The notes under the pieces: generated by a model
Told to the model about the DNA's origin: nothing
The model's input: only the letters and a program-made list of their open reading frames with translations
The model's database searches: none
Part shown: positions 41,146 through 51,416 of the stretch, one piece after another
Layout of the letters: every line of letters begins with the position of its first letter
Position numbering within the stretch: the first letter of the stretch is position 1
Translations under genes and position numbers: made by a program
Origin: Azoarcus indigens
GTDB lineage: Bacteria > Pseudomonadota > Gammaproteobacteria > Burkholderiales > Rhodocyclaceae
Length of the DNA: 64,000 nt
Assembly (NCBI RefSeq): GCF_004361735.1
Contig: NZ_SNVV01000005.1
Span: forward strand, 124,001-188,000
Direction of reading: 5' to 3'

Positions 41146-41565
41146 GGGCATCTCCGTTCCTGGATGTGCGCCCGGGGCGCGGGAAGCGAGCGTGCTGCAT
41201 GCGTGGGCGGCAGTATGCATGCCTCGATTCCCTTCGCAAACAATCATTTACGCTGCATTGCCGCAATCCGGCGGGGCTTGCGTTCGAGCGGCAGGGCGGG
41301 TGCAGGGCCTGCCTAAACCATGGTTGCGGCGCACTGGGGGTACCGACCATTCTTGCCGTTGGCATGGCAGCGAAACACGTGCCTGTTGCCGGTTTTGGGG
41401 GAAGGGGAAAGGCTGGAAAAGGCTTGCGGTGCACGGGTGCGGCGACGGGGTACGCCATCTTGCGTATTCCTGCGCATGGGGGGCGGCGCCTAATCTGCAT
41501 TCGTGCACTGCAACGTGGCTGACGCGATCCGCCACCTTCAAAAACGCCGTTCTAGGGGACTTCAC
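41146..41565. promoter_or_regulatory. Divergent nap / urt control region, 420 bases
   Basis: Holds the promoters of napEDABC (minus) and urtABCDE (plus). On the plus strand GG at 41485 and GC at 41497 are separated by 10 bases (CGGCGCC-TAATC-TGCAT), a sigma54-like -24/-12 pattern that would start urt transcription near 41510. I see no clear FNR (TTGAT-N4-ATCAA) or NtrC (GCACCA-type) site. The rest is unassigned. Confidence 0.4.
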
Positions 41566-42822
41566 ATGCAAACCCGTCGCAACTTCATCAAGGCCCTCGC
41601 GCTGTCCGCCTCCATCGCCGCGATCGGTGCCCCGCTGGGCGCCCATGCGGCCGACACCATCAAGGTGGGCATCCTGCATTCCCTGTCCGGCACCATGGCG
41701 ATCTCGGAAACGGCGCTGAAGAACGTGGCCCTGATGACCATCGAGGAGATCAACGCCAGCGGCGGCGTGATGGGCAAGAAGCTGGAGCCGGTGGTGGTGG
41801 ACCCCGCCTCCAACTGGCCGCTGTTCGCCGAGAAGGCGCGCCAGCTGATCAGCCAGGACAAGGTGGCGGCGGTGTTCGGCTGCTGGACCTCGGTGAGCCG
41901 CAAGTCGGTGAACCCGGTGTTCAAGGAACTCAACGGCCTGCTGTTCTACCCGGTGCAGTACGAAGGCGAAGAGCTGGAGAAGAACGTGTTCTACACCGGC
42001 GCCGCGCCCAACCAGCAGGCGATTCCGGCGGTCGAGTACCTGATGAGCGAAGAAGGCGGCGGCGCCAAGCGCTTCGTGCTGCTGGGCACCGACTATGTGT
42101 ACCCGCGCACCACCAACAAGATCCTGCGCGCCTTCCTGAAGAGCAAGGGCGTGGCTGATGCGGACATCATGGAGGACTACACCCCCTTCGGCCATTCCGA
42201 CTACCAGACCATCATCGCCAACATCAAGAAGTTCGCCTCCGAAGGCAAGAAGACGGCGGTGGTCTCCACCATCAACGGCGACTCCAACGTGCCCTTCTAC
42301 AAGGAACTGGGTAACGCCGGCCTGAAGGCGACCGACGTGCCGGTGGTGGCGTTCTCGGTGGGTGAGGAAGAACTGCGCGGCGTGGATACCAAGCCGCTGG
42401 TCGGCCACCTGGCGGCGTGGAACTACTTCATGTCGCTGAAGAACCCGCAGAACGACGCCTTCATCAAGAAGTACAAGGACTGGGCGAAGAAGAACGGCGT
42501 GCCCAATGCCGACACCGTGGTCACCAACGACCCGATGGAAGCCACCTACGTGGGCATCCACATGTGGAAGCAGGCGGTGGAGAAGGCCAAGTCCACCGAC
42601 ACCGACAAGGTCATCGCCGCGCTCGGCGGCCAGACCTTCAAGGCGCCCTCCGGCTTCACCCTGACCATGGACAAGACCAACCACCACCTGCACAAGCCGG
42701 TGTACATCGGCGAAGTACGCGCCGACGGCCAGTTCGACGTGGTGTGGAAGACCAAGGAGCCGATCCGCGCCCAGCCGTGGAGCCCGTTCATCGCCGGTAA
42801 CGAAGGCAAGCAGGGTCTGTAA
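41566..42822 (+). CDS. urtA: Urea ABC transporter substrate-binding protein UrtA
   Basis: 418 residues with an export signal that has a twin-arginine-like start (TRRNFIKAL). Type I periplasmic binding fold, KVGILHSLSGTMAISE at the mature N-terminus and the UrtA-specific VFGCWTSVSRKSV and YPVQYEGEE segments. It captures urea in the periplasm. First gene of urtABCDE; the ATG follows GGGAC. Confidence 0.95.
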   Translation: MQTRRNFIKALALSASIAAIGAPLGAHAADTIKVGILHSLSGTMAISETALKNVALMTIEEINASGGVMGKKLEPVVVDPASNWPLFAEKARQLISQDKVAAVFGCWTSVSRKSVNPVFKELNGLLFYPVQYEGEELEKNVFYTGAAPNQQAIPAVEYLMSEEGGGAKRFVLLGTDYVYPRTTNKILRAFLKSKGVADADIMEDYTPFGHSDYQTIIANIKKFASEGKKTAVVSTINGDSNVPFYKELGNAGLKATDVPVVAFSVGEEELRGVDTKPLVGHLAAWNYFMSLKNPQNDAFIKKYKDWAKKNGVPNADTVVTNDPMEATYVGIHMWKQAVEKAKSTDTDKVIAALGGQTFKAPSGFTLTMDKTNHHLHKPVYIGEVRADGQFDVVWKTKEPIRAQPWSPFIAGNEGKQGL

Positions 42823-42998
42823 TTCCGCAGTACCGCCGGGCGGGGCGCTGCGCTCCGCCCCGGCGCGAGTTTCTCCTCTTTCTTGAAGTGCCTTCGGTGC
42901 CGGTGCTGTCCGCCGGCCCGTTTTTTCCTGCTGTTCCCGCTTCTCTCCCGAATTCCCGATCTGCCCGTAGCGCTTCGCCCCGTCCGGCGGAGGCTGCG

Positions 42999-44618
42999 AT
43001 GGAGCCTGCAATGAATCGACTGCTGCTGCGGCTCGTTCTCTTCTGCGCCGCGCTCGCCTGCCTCGCCGGGCCGGCCCGCGCTGCCCTGGATCCGGCGCTG
43101 CTCGCTGGTTTTCATGGTGACTTCTCCAGCCGCGTTGCCGCCATCGAAGCCCTGGGCGTGGCTGGCGGCGATGATGCCCGCCGGGTGCTCGCCGCGCTGG
43201 AAGAAGGCAACCTGGGCGTCGTCGGCGAGCGCGTCCTCATCGTCGATGGCGACACGGTGCGCGATGCCGCCACCGGCGAAGCCGCCGAGGTGGCCGCCGC
43301 CGATGTGGATCTCATCACCGTGAACAACCGGGTGCGCCGCGCACTGTCGGCCGCCCATGCGGCGCTGTCGCTGCTGGCGGGCGAGCGCGGCGAGCGCCTT
43401 GCCGCCGCCCAGAACCTCAGCGAAAACGCCTCCGAAACCCTGCTGCCGCTGTTCGAGCGCGCCCTCGCCGCCGAGAAGGATGAGGCGGTGCGCGGCGTGC
43501 TGACCCGCGCCATGGCCAAGGTGAACCTGGGCGCCGCCAACCCGGCCAAGCGCCTGCAGGCGGCCGAGGCGCTGGGCGAATCCTCCGACCCGGCGGTGAA
43601 GAACATGCTGGCGGTGCTGCTGCAGAAGAATGGCGACACCTGGGCCGAACCGGACATCGCGGTGCGTACCGCAGCCGAGGCTTCCATCGCCGCCATCGAC
43701 CGCCGCGTCGCCACCGCCCAGCATATCGGCACCGTGTTCTCCGGCCTGTCGCTGGGCTCCATCCTGCTGCTGGCGGCGCTCGGGCTGGCGATCACCTACG
43801 GCGTCATGGGCATCATCAACATGGCCCACGGCGAACTGCTGATGGTCGGCGCCTACGCCACCTTCATGGTGCAGACGCTGTTCCGCAGCTACCTGCCGGG
43901 CTGGCTGGACTGGTACGTGGTGGCCGCCATTCCGGTGGCCTTCTTCGCCGCCGCGCTGGTCGGCGTGGCGATGGAGCGGCTGGTGCTGCGCCACCTCTAC
44001 GGCCGTCCGCTGGAGAGCCTGCTCGCCACCTGGGGCCTGTCGCTGGTGCTGATCCAGGCGATGCGCATCATCGTCGGCCCGCAGAACGTGGAGCTGGCCA
44101 ACCCGAGCTGGATGTCCGGCGGCATCGAGCTGGCCGCCGGCGTGGTGCTGCCGTGGAACCGCATCGTCATCATCGGCTTCGCGGTGTTCGTGCTGGTGCT
44201 GATCTGGCTGACCATGCAGAAGACCCGGCTGGGCATGTTCGTGCGGGCGGTGACGCAGAACCGGCCGATGGCCGGCTGCGTGGGCGTGCCGACCGCGCGG
44301 GTGGATACCCTGGCCTTCGCCATCGGCGCCGGCATCGCCGGCCTGGGCGGCCTGGCGCTGTCGCAGATCGCCAACGTCGGCCCGGCCATGGGCCAGGGCT
44401 ACATCGTCGATTCCTTCATGGTGGTGGTGCTGGGCGGCGTCGGCCAGCTTGCCGGCGCGGTGTGGGCGGCGCTGGGCCTGGGCATCGTCTCCAAGTTCCT
44501 GGAAGGCTGGGCCGGCGCGGTGATCGCCAAGATCCTGGTGCTGGTGTTCATCATCGTCTTCATCCAGAAGCGTCCGCAGGGCATCTTCGCCCTCAAGGGC
44601 CGCTTCGCCGACAGCTGA
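42999..44618 (+). CDS. urtB: Urea ABC transporter permease UrtB
   Basis: 539 residues. Signal peptide and a periplasmic helical domain (about 25-240) unique to UrtB, then eight or so membrane helices of the LivH type (about 245-535; NMAHGELLMVGAYATF). I chose ATG 42999, which has GGAGG five bases upstream; the earlier in-frame start has none. It pairs with UrtC to form the urea channel. 176 bases separate it from urtA, enough for a differential-expression element. Confidence 0.93.
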   Translation: MEPAMNRLLLRLVLFCAALACLAGPARAALDPALLAGFHGDFSSRVAAIEALGVAGGDDARRVLAALEEGNLGVVGERVLIVDGDTVRDAATGEAAEVAAADVDLITVNNRVRRALSAAHAALSLLAGERGERLAAAQNLSENASETLLPLFERALAAEKDEAVRGVLTRAMAKVNLGAANPAKRLQAAEALGESSDPAVKNMLAVLLQKNGDTWAEPDIAVRTAAEASIAAIDRRVATAQHIGTVFSGLSLGSILLLAALGLAITYGVMGIINMAHGELLMVGAYATFMVQTLFRSYLPGWLDWYVVAAIPVAFFAAALVGVAMERLVLRHLYGRPLESLLATWGLSLVLIQAMRIIVGPQNVELANPSWMSGGIELAAGVVLPWNRIVIIGFAVFVLVLIWLTMQKTRLGMFVRAVTQNRPMAGCVGVPTARVDTLAFAIGAGIAGLGGLALSQIANVGPAMGQGYIVDSFMVVVLGGVGQLAGAVWAALGLGIVSKFLEGWAGAVIAKILVLVFIIVFIQKRPQGIFALKGRFADS

Positions 44619-44631
44619 GCGAGGCACGCCG

Positions 44632-45857
44632 ATGCGCACTCCCTTCACCGTACGCCTGATCCAGTCCATGCCGCGGGGCGGCTGGATCGCCCTGGCGATC
44701 TTCGCCCTGGTCGCCTGGGTGGGCATTCCCTTCGCCCACCTGGCGCTGCCGGAAAGCCACCCGCTGCATGTGTCCGCCTACACCGTGAGCCTGCTGGGCA
44801 AGATCCTCTGCTACATGGTGGTGGCGGTGGCGATGGACCTGATCTGGGGCTATGCCGGCATCCTGTCGCTGGGCCACGGCCTGTTCTTCGCCCTCGGCGG
44901 CTACGCCTTCGGCATGTACCTGATGCGCCAGATCGGCCGCGACGGCAGCTACGGCGCCGACCTGCCGGACTTCATGGTCTTCCTCGACTGGAAGGAGCTG
45001 CCCTGGTACTGGGGCGGTTCGGATTCCTTCGCCTGGGCGCTGTTCCTGGCGGTGGCCGCGCCCGGGCTGATCGCCTTCGTGTTCGGCTACTTCGCCTTCC
45101 GCTCGCGCATCAAGGGCGTGTATTTCTCCATCATCACCCAGGCGCTCACCTACGCCGCCATGCTGCTGTTCTTCCGCAACGAGACCGGCTTCGGCGGCAA
45201 CAACGGCTTTACCGACTTCAAGCGCATCCTCGGCTACGCCATCACCTCGCCGGAAATGCGCACCCTGCTGTTCGCGCTGTCGGCGCTGCTGCTGATGGCC
45301 TGCCTGGTGCTGGGCCGCTACCTCGTCACCTCGCGCTTCGGCCGGGTGCTGGCGGCCATCCGCGACGCCGAGAGCCGGGTCATGTTCATCGGCTACAACC
45401 CGCTGCACTACAAGCTCTTCATGTGGACGCTGTCGGCCATGCTGTGCGGCCTGGCGGGCGCGCTCTACGTGCCGCAGGTGGGCATCATCAACCCGTCGGA
45501 AATGAGCCCGGCCAACTCCATCGAGATCGCGGTGTGGGTGGCGGTGGGCGGCCGCGGCACCCTGGTGGGCGCGGTGCTGGGCGCCGGCATCGTCAACCTG
45601 CTGAAGAGCTGGGCCACCGTGTCCTTCCCGGAATACTGGCCCTTCTTCCTCGGCTTCCTCTTCATCGCGGTAACGCTCTACCTGCCGGATGGCGTGGTCG
45701 GCCTGTGGCGCAAGCTGCGCGCCGGCCGCAAGGCGGCGCCAGTGGCGGAGCAGCCGCTGCACACGCCGCCGCCCGGCTCCACCACCGATCCGCTGCCGGA
45801 GGGCGCCACCGCGCCCCAGCACGCAGCCCCCGCCACCGCCGCCAAGGGAGCCGCCGC

Positions 45858-45861
<4 letters not shown>
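44632..45861 (+). CDS. urtC: Urea ABC transporter permease UrtC
   Basis: 409 residues, about ten membrane helices of the LivM type (LIWGYAGILSLGHGLFFALG). UrtC-specific inserts follow the third helix, and there is a Pro/Ala-rich C-terminal tail. Its stop overlaps the urtD start (ATGA). Confidence 0.94.
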
Positions 45862-46703
<842 letters not shown>

Positions 46704-46808
46704 GATGGAAAAGCGCCCAGCCTGGCGGGGAGCGCCTCGCCACGACGACACCCCCTCATCCGAACACGCTTGCCGCAGGGGCGCATACCGCCCGGCAGGA
46801 GGCCTGAC

Positions 46809-47501
46809 ATGCTGAAAGTCGACAACCTCAACCAGTACTACGGCGGCAGCCACATCCTGCGCGGCCTCTCCTTCGACGTGCCGCTGGGCAAGGTCACCAC
46901 CCTGCTGGGGCGCAACGGCGTGGGCAAGACCACGCTGCTGAAGACGCTGATGGGCCTGGTGCCCTCCGCCAGCGGCGCGATTTCCTTCGATGGCCGGGAC
47001 ATCACCCGCGCCCCGTCCTACAATCGGGTGCGCGCCGGCATTGGCTACGTGCCCCAGGGCCGCGAGATCTTCCCCCGCCTCACGGTGGAAGAGAACCTGC
47101 TGATGGGCCTGGCCACCCGGCCGCGCGGCGAAGCGGTACCGGCCCGCATCTTCGAGATGTTCCCGGTGCTCAAGCAGATGATGGGGCGGCGCGGCGGCGA
47201 CCTCTCCGGCGGCCAGCAGCAGCAGCTCGCCATCGGCCGGGCGCTGGCCTTCGGCCCGCGGCTGCTGATCCTGGACGAGCCGACCGAGGGTATACAACCC
47301 TCGATCATCAAGGACATAGAGCGCGCCATCCGCGCGCTGGCGGCCACCGGCGAGATGGCCATCCTGCTGGTGGAACAGTATTACGATTTCGCCAAGTCGC
47401 TCGCCGACCACTACCTGGTGATGGAGCGCGGCGAGATCGTCATGCGCGGCGAAGGCCGCAACATGGACGCCGATGGCGTCCGCGAGGCGTTGGCGGTGTA
47501 A
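46809..47501 (+). CDS. urtE: Urea ABC transporter ATPase UrtE
   Basis: 230 residues. Walker A GRNGVGKTTL, signature LSGGQQQQLAIGRAL, Walker B LLILDEPTEGIQPS, switch residue in LVEQYYDF. LivF-like, the second nucleotide-binding subunit of the urea importer. The 105-base gap from urtD carries no gene. Confidence 0.95.
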   Translation: MLKVDNLNQYYGGSHILRGLSFDVPLGKVTTLLGRNGVGKTTLLKTLMGLVPSASGAISFDGRDITRAPSYNRVRAGIGYVPQGREIFPRLTVEENLLMGLATRPRGEAVPARIFEMFPVLKQMMGRRGGDLSGGQQQQLAIGRALAFGPRLLILDEPTEGIQPSIIKDIERAIRALAATGEMAILLVEQYYDFAKSLADHYLVMERGEIVMRGEGRNMDADGVREALAV

Positions 47502-47537
47502 GGCTCCCGGCGCTTCGCTCGACTAGGAGAAAGACGT

Positions 47538-48491
47538 ATGGCGAGCGGATGCGCCTGGGATTCACTGGATGCCCACCTGTTGCGCGTGCTGCATGTGCTG
47601 CTGACCGAAGGCAGCGTGTCGCGCGCCGCCCGGCGCCTCAACCTCTCGCAGCCGGCGGTCAGCACCGCGCTGAAGCGGCTGCGCGACATCACCGGCGACA
47701 AGCTGCTGGTGCGCTCCCGCGGCGGCATGACGCCCACCGAGCGCGGCGCCTCGCTGCTGGAGCCGGTGCAGATCGCGCTGGAGCAGCTGGAGCGCATCGC
47801 CGCCGGCCCCACCGGCTTCGATCCCGCCACCTCCCGCCGCAGCTTCAACCTCGCCACGCCGGACTACCTCAACGCCCTGCTGCTGGGCGAAGTGGTGGCG
47901 GATGTGCACCGGCTGGCGCCCCATGTGCAGGTGGCCTTCCATTCCATGACCCGCAGCACCGATTACCCCGGCGCGCTGGAGGCGGGCGAACTGGACGTGG
48001 TCATCGGCAACTGGCCCAACCCGCCGGACCATCTGCGCACCACGCCGCTGTTCGACGACCGCCTGGTGGTGATGATGCGCGCCGGCCACCCACTGTCCGG
48101 CGCGCCGCTGACGATGGCGGACTGGCTGGGTGCCGAGCATGTGGTGCCCACGCCCTATTCGGTGGGCCAGCGCGGCGTGGTGGATGTCTTCCTCGCCCGC
48201 GAGCGCATGCGGCGCAACATCGTCGCCCAGGTGCCTTACTTCCACATGGCGCCCTACATGCTGCTGCAGTCCGACCTGGTGTTCACCGCGCCCAGCCGCT
48301 TTGCCGCTCAGTACGCCGACTTCCTGCCGCTGGCGCTGGCCGCCGCGCCGGAGGAACTGCCGCCCATGGCCTACTACCTGCTGTGGCACGACCGCAGCCA
48401 CCACTCCGAGGAATGCCGCTGGTTCCGCGAGCGCATCGTGCGCATCGCCCGCGGTGAGGCCACGCCGGTGCCGGCACGCAGGGTTGCCTGA
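47538..48491 (+). CDS. LysR-family transcriptional regulator
   Basis: 317 residues. N-terminal winged helix (GSVSRAARRLNLSQPAVSTA) and a two-lobed effector-binding domain. The start has AGGAG. It follows urtE by 36 bases in the same orientation, so it may be co-transcribed, unlike most LysR genes which are divergent from their target. The effector is unknown. Confidence 0.88.
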   Translation: MASGCAWDSLDAHLLRVLHVLLTEGSVSRAARRLNLSQPAVSTALKRLRDITGDKLLVRSRGGMTPTERGASLLEPVQIALEQLERIAAGPTGFDPATSRRSFNLATPDYLNALLLGEVVADVHRLAPHVQVAFHSMTRSTDYPGALEAGELDVVIGNWPNPPDHLRTTPLFDDRLVVMMRAGHPLSGAPLTMADWLGAEHVVPTPYSVGQRGVVDVFLARERMRRNIVAQVPYFHMAPYMLLQSDLVFTAPSRFAAQYADFLPLALAAAPEELPPMAYYLLWHDRSHHSEECRWFRERIVRIARGEATPVPARRVA

Positions 48492-48585
48492 GTTCAGGCG
48501 GCGATGATCCGGGGAGGGCGTTGCGGCGTCCTTCGTCTTTCCCGGGCGCGGCAGGCGCTGCGGATGCCTTCCGGCCGCCGCCCGC

Positions 48586-49041
48586 TCAACGGCACAGCGC
48601 CGTCGCCGCCACCTCCCAGGCGGCCTTCTCGGTCGCATAGTCGAAGGAATACAGCACGGTGACGCCATCCGGCAGCAGGTTCTGCAGCGCCGGGCCGCAG
48701 CGTCCGCAGGGGCTCATCCCGATATAGACGCCGACGATGGGCAGCAGCCCCGAGGTATTGCCGCTGCGGGCGATCGCCTCTATCGCCTGGCACAGGCCGG
48801 ACAGCTCGCCGTGGTACTTCACCCACTGGTTCTTGTAGGGCGAATACTCCAGGTCGCTCTTCATCTGGCTGCAACCGGTCTGGAGGCCCATGCGCGTGCC
48901 GGTGAAATAGGCCACGCCCGCCCAGCAGGAATGCGGGCCTATGCCGGGATGGACCTGGCTCATCTTCTTGGTCTGCAGCGTGCCCCGCACCAGCTCGTTG
49001 TCGGCGTTGAGGTCGTAGGGGACTTTGCTCAAGGTGATCAT
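48586..49041 (-). CDS. Cytidine-deaminase-fold protein of unknown substrate
   Basis: 151 residues. The zinc-binding and catalytic pattern of the CDA superfamily is present: H-G-E in KYHGELSGLCQAIEAIA and P-C-x-x-C in SPCGRCGPALQNLLPDG. The N-terminal half (residues 1-65, with KMSQVHPGIGPHS and YFTGTRMGLQ) does not match ordinary cytidine or guanine deaminases. The usual A after H is G. Substrate unknown; candidates include nucleobases, nucleosides or modified bases. A toxin-type deaminase is unlikely since no secretion domain or immunity gene is seen. Confidence 0.6.
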   Translation of the reverse strand: MITLSKVPYDLNADNELVRGTLQTKKMSQVHPGIGPHSCWAGVAYFTGTRMGLQTGCSQMKSDLEYSPYKNQWVKYHGELSGLCQAIEAIARSGNTSGLLPIVGVYIGMSPCGRCGPALQNLLPDGVTVLYSFDYATEKAAWEVAATALCR

Positions 49042-49378
49042 GGCGGTTCCGGAGGGAGGGCAGGGGTATCCGCTCCACACAGGAGGGACGGCGCGGAATG
49101 TCGAATGGATGAAGACGCCGCCGGTCGGGCGGCGAGGAGCGAACCGGGGGCCGGGGCCTGAGCAGGGCGCACTGGCGCCGCTCCTGGCGAGGTCGCAAGA
49201 GGCTGGCCGGGAAGCTGACAAAACCATACAGGCGAGGGCCGATGTGAGCGAGCTCGCACCAGGGCGTAAAAGGCTTTTAGGCTTGATTAGGCGCAGTTCC
49301 GCCCTATATCGCCGGTGTTAGGATTGCGCCCAACTCGCGGGCCTTTCGCTTCGCGGAAGTCTCGGAGAGAGCAGCATC
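49042..49378 (+). promoter_or_regulatory. Divergent intergenic region with sigma70-like promoter for the cyclase gene
   Basis: 337 bases between the deaminase-fold gene (minus) and the diguanylate cyclase (plus). A plausible promoter is TTGATT (49283) - 16 bases - TATATC (49305), about 70 bases before the GTG. A palindrome GCGAGCTCGC lies at 49248-49257, upstream of the -35. Nothing else recognised. Confidence 0.45.
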
Positions 49379-50560
49379 GTGAAGCGTCTTTGGAACGCAA
49401 TCTGCCAGCACATCGTCGCGCCCACCCAGTTGAGCAGCGACCAGCTTCCCCGCCTGCTGGCGCCCTTCAACCGCTCGCCGCAACTGCGGCGGCATGCCGC
49501 CGCGGTCATCATCGCCCGCGTCCAGCTCATCTGCGCCCTGTTCGCGGTGCTGGTGCCGCTGTGGGCGGTGGTGGACCTGCTGGTGTTCGAGTGGCCGGTC
49601 GCCTGGCCGCTGGTGCTGATGCGGCTGGCTTCCGCCGCGGTGTTTGCCACGCTCGCCTGGCCGCGCGGCATCTCGATGGAACGCCCCTATCTGCAGGCGA
49701 TGGCGATGCTGGTCACCATGATGTTGGTGCCGCCGCTGTTCTACCTCGCCTCGCTGCAGGTCATCGACGTCTCCCGGCTCAGCGGCTGGCCGCGGCTGGT
49801 CGGCGAGCTGTACGGCTTCATGCCCACGGTGGTGCTGGGCGGCCTCGCCATCTTTCCGCTCACCGCGTTGGAGGCGCTGCTGCTGTCGCTGCCGGCGATC
49901 GCCATAGCGGTGTTCGGCATGGCCGCCAGCGGGCTGGAATTTTCGCTGCAGCAGCACGGCGCCGCGCTGTGGTTCATGCTGCTGATGCTGGGCGTGGCCA
50001 TGTTCTCCGGCATGAGCCAGACCCACTACATGGAAAGCCTGGTGCACAAGGCGATGACCGACCCGCTCACAGGCGCCTTCTCACGCCGTTCCGGCGCGGA
50101 GGCGCTGGAACTGATGTTCCGGCTGTCGTCCATGTCCTCCCGCCCGCTCACCGTGGTCTTCTTCGACCTCGACCACTTCAAGGCCATCAACGACGGCTAC
50201 GGCCATGATGCCGGCGACCAGGCCCTGATCGCCTTGGTGCAGACCCTGCGCGGCATTCTGCGCCGCGGCGACGTGCTGGCGCGCTGGGGCGGCGAGGAGT
50301 TCGTCGCCGTGCTGCCGGACCTGCCGGTCGCCCAGGTGCCCGCCTTCCTTTCCCGCCTGCGTGCCGCCGGCCTGGGCATCCGCCCCGACGGCAAGCCGCT
50401 GACCGCCTCCATCGGCGTCGCCGAAAGCCTCGTCGACGGAGTCGGCGACTGGGCCAAGCTGGTCGAGCTTGCCGACCAGCGCATGTACCGCGCCAAGCAC
50501 GAAGGCCGCGACAGGGCGGTGCTGCCGGGTGGAGCGGTGATCGGGTTTTCCGCCGCCTGA
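49379..50560 (+). CDS. Membrane diguanylate cyclase
   Basis: 393 residues. Five or six membrane helices (about 43-210) and a C-terminal GGDEF domain (about 225-380). The catalytic motif is GGEEF with intact FFDLDHFKAINDGYGHDAGD, and an RxxD inhibitory site (RRGD) sits exactly five residues before it. It should therefore be active and product-inhibited. The start is GTG with GGAGAG upstream. Confidence 0.92.
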   Translation: MKRLWNAICQHIVAPTQLSSDQLPRLLAPFNRSPQLRRHAAAVIIARVQLICALFAVLVPLWAVVDLLVFEWPVAWPLVLMRLASAAVFATLAWPRGISMERPYLQAMAMLVTMMLVPPLFYLASLQVIDVSRLSGWPRLVGELYGFMPTVVLGGLAIFPLTALEALLLSLPAIAIAVFGMAASGLEFSLQQHGAALWFMLLMLGVAMFSGMSQTHYMESLVHKAMTDPLTGAFSRRSGAEALELMFRLSSMSSRPLTVVFFDLDHFKAINDGYGHDAGDQALIALVQTLRGILRRGDVLARWGGEEFVAVLPDLPVAQVPAFLSRLRAAGLGIRPDGKPLTASIGVAESLVDGVGDWAKLVELADQRMYRAKHEGRDRAVLPGGAVIGFSAA

Positions 50561-50574
50561 GCTTACAGCCGAAG

Positions 50575-50602
50575 AAAAGGCCACCCAAAGGGTGGCCTTT
50601 TT
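50575..50602. terminator. Bidirectional terminator between cyclase and ABC permease genes
   Basis: Twelve-base-pair stem AAAAGGCCACCC / GGGTGGCCTTTT with an AAA loop and T tracts on both strands. It serves the two convergent genes. Confidence 0.9.
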
Positions 50603-50625
50603 CACATCCAGCGCTGCGGGCAGGC

Positions 50626-51399
50626 TTACAGCGCCCCGTTCGGATTCCGGTGTGCCCAGCCGGTCAGCCGGCGCTCGGCGAAGGCGAAGAGCTCGTACAT
50701 CACCACGCCCATGATGCCGATGACGATGAGGCCGGCGAACACCAGGGCCATGTCCATCGACGAGCTGGCGGCCATCATCAGGTAGCCGATGCCGAGGTTG
50801 GAGGCCACGGTTTCGGAGATCACCGAGCCGACGAAGGCCAGCGTGATGGCGACCTTCAGCGAGGCGAAGAAGTAGGGCATGGCGCGCGGCAGGCCGACCT
50901 TCTTCAGGATGTCGAGGCGGGAGGCGCCCAGCGAGCGCAGCACGTCTTCCAGCTCCGGCTCCAGCGTCGCCAGGCCGGTGGCGACGTTCACCACCACCGG
51001 GAAGAAGGAGATGAGGAAGGCGGTAAGGATGGCGGGGATGGTGCCGATGCCGAACCACACCACCAGCACCGGCACGAAGGCCACCTTGGGAATGGAGTTG
51101 AAGCCCACCAGCAGCGGGTAGAGCGCCTTGTAAATGACCGGCGAGGAGCCGACCGCGGCGCCCAGCACCAGGCCGACGACCACCGCGATGCCGAAGCCGG
51201 CCAGGGTGGTGAGGAAGGTCTGGGTGGCGTGCATCATGATCGGGTCCCAGTGCGTCAGCGTGGAGCGCCACACCGCGGACAGGGAGGGGAACAGGAACTC
51301 GGGCACCTGGAAGCCGACGACCACCGCTTCCCAGAGGATGCCGAGCGCGAGGATGACCAGCCAGGGCGCGAGCCGGATGAGTGTTTTCTGCGACAGCAT
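50626..51399 (-). CDS. NitT/TauT-type ABC transporter permease
   Basis: 257 residues, six membrane helices, with the ATPase-contact EAA loop around LRSLGASRLDILKKVGLPRAMPY. ATG 51399 has GGAGGA upstream. Part of a three-gene importer with the ATPase (51417) and binding protein (52261). The family imports sulfonates, nitrate, thiamine precursors, riboflavin or heterocycles; the substrate is not readable. Confidence 0.9.
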   Translation of the reverse strand: MLSQKTLIRLAPWLVILALGILWEAVVVGFQVPEFLFPSLSAVWRSTLTHWDPIMMHATQTFLTTLAGFGIAVVVGLVLGAAVGSSPVIYKALYPLLVGFNSIPKVAFVPVLVVWFGIGTIPAILTAFLISFFPVVVNVATGLATLEPELEDVLRSLGASRLDILKKVGLPRAMPYFFASLKVAITLAFVGSVISETVASNLGIGYLMMAASSSMDMALVFAGLIVIGIMGVVMYELFAFAERRLTGWAHRNPNGAL

Positions 51400-51416
51400 G
51401 GGGATGTCCTCCGGGC

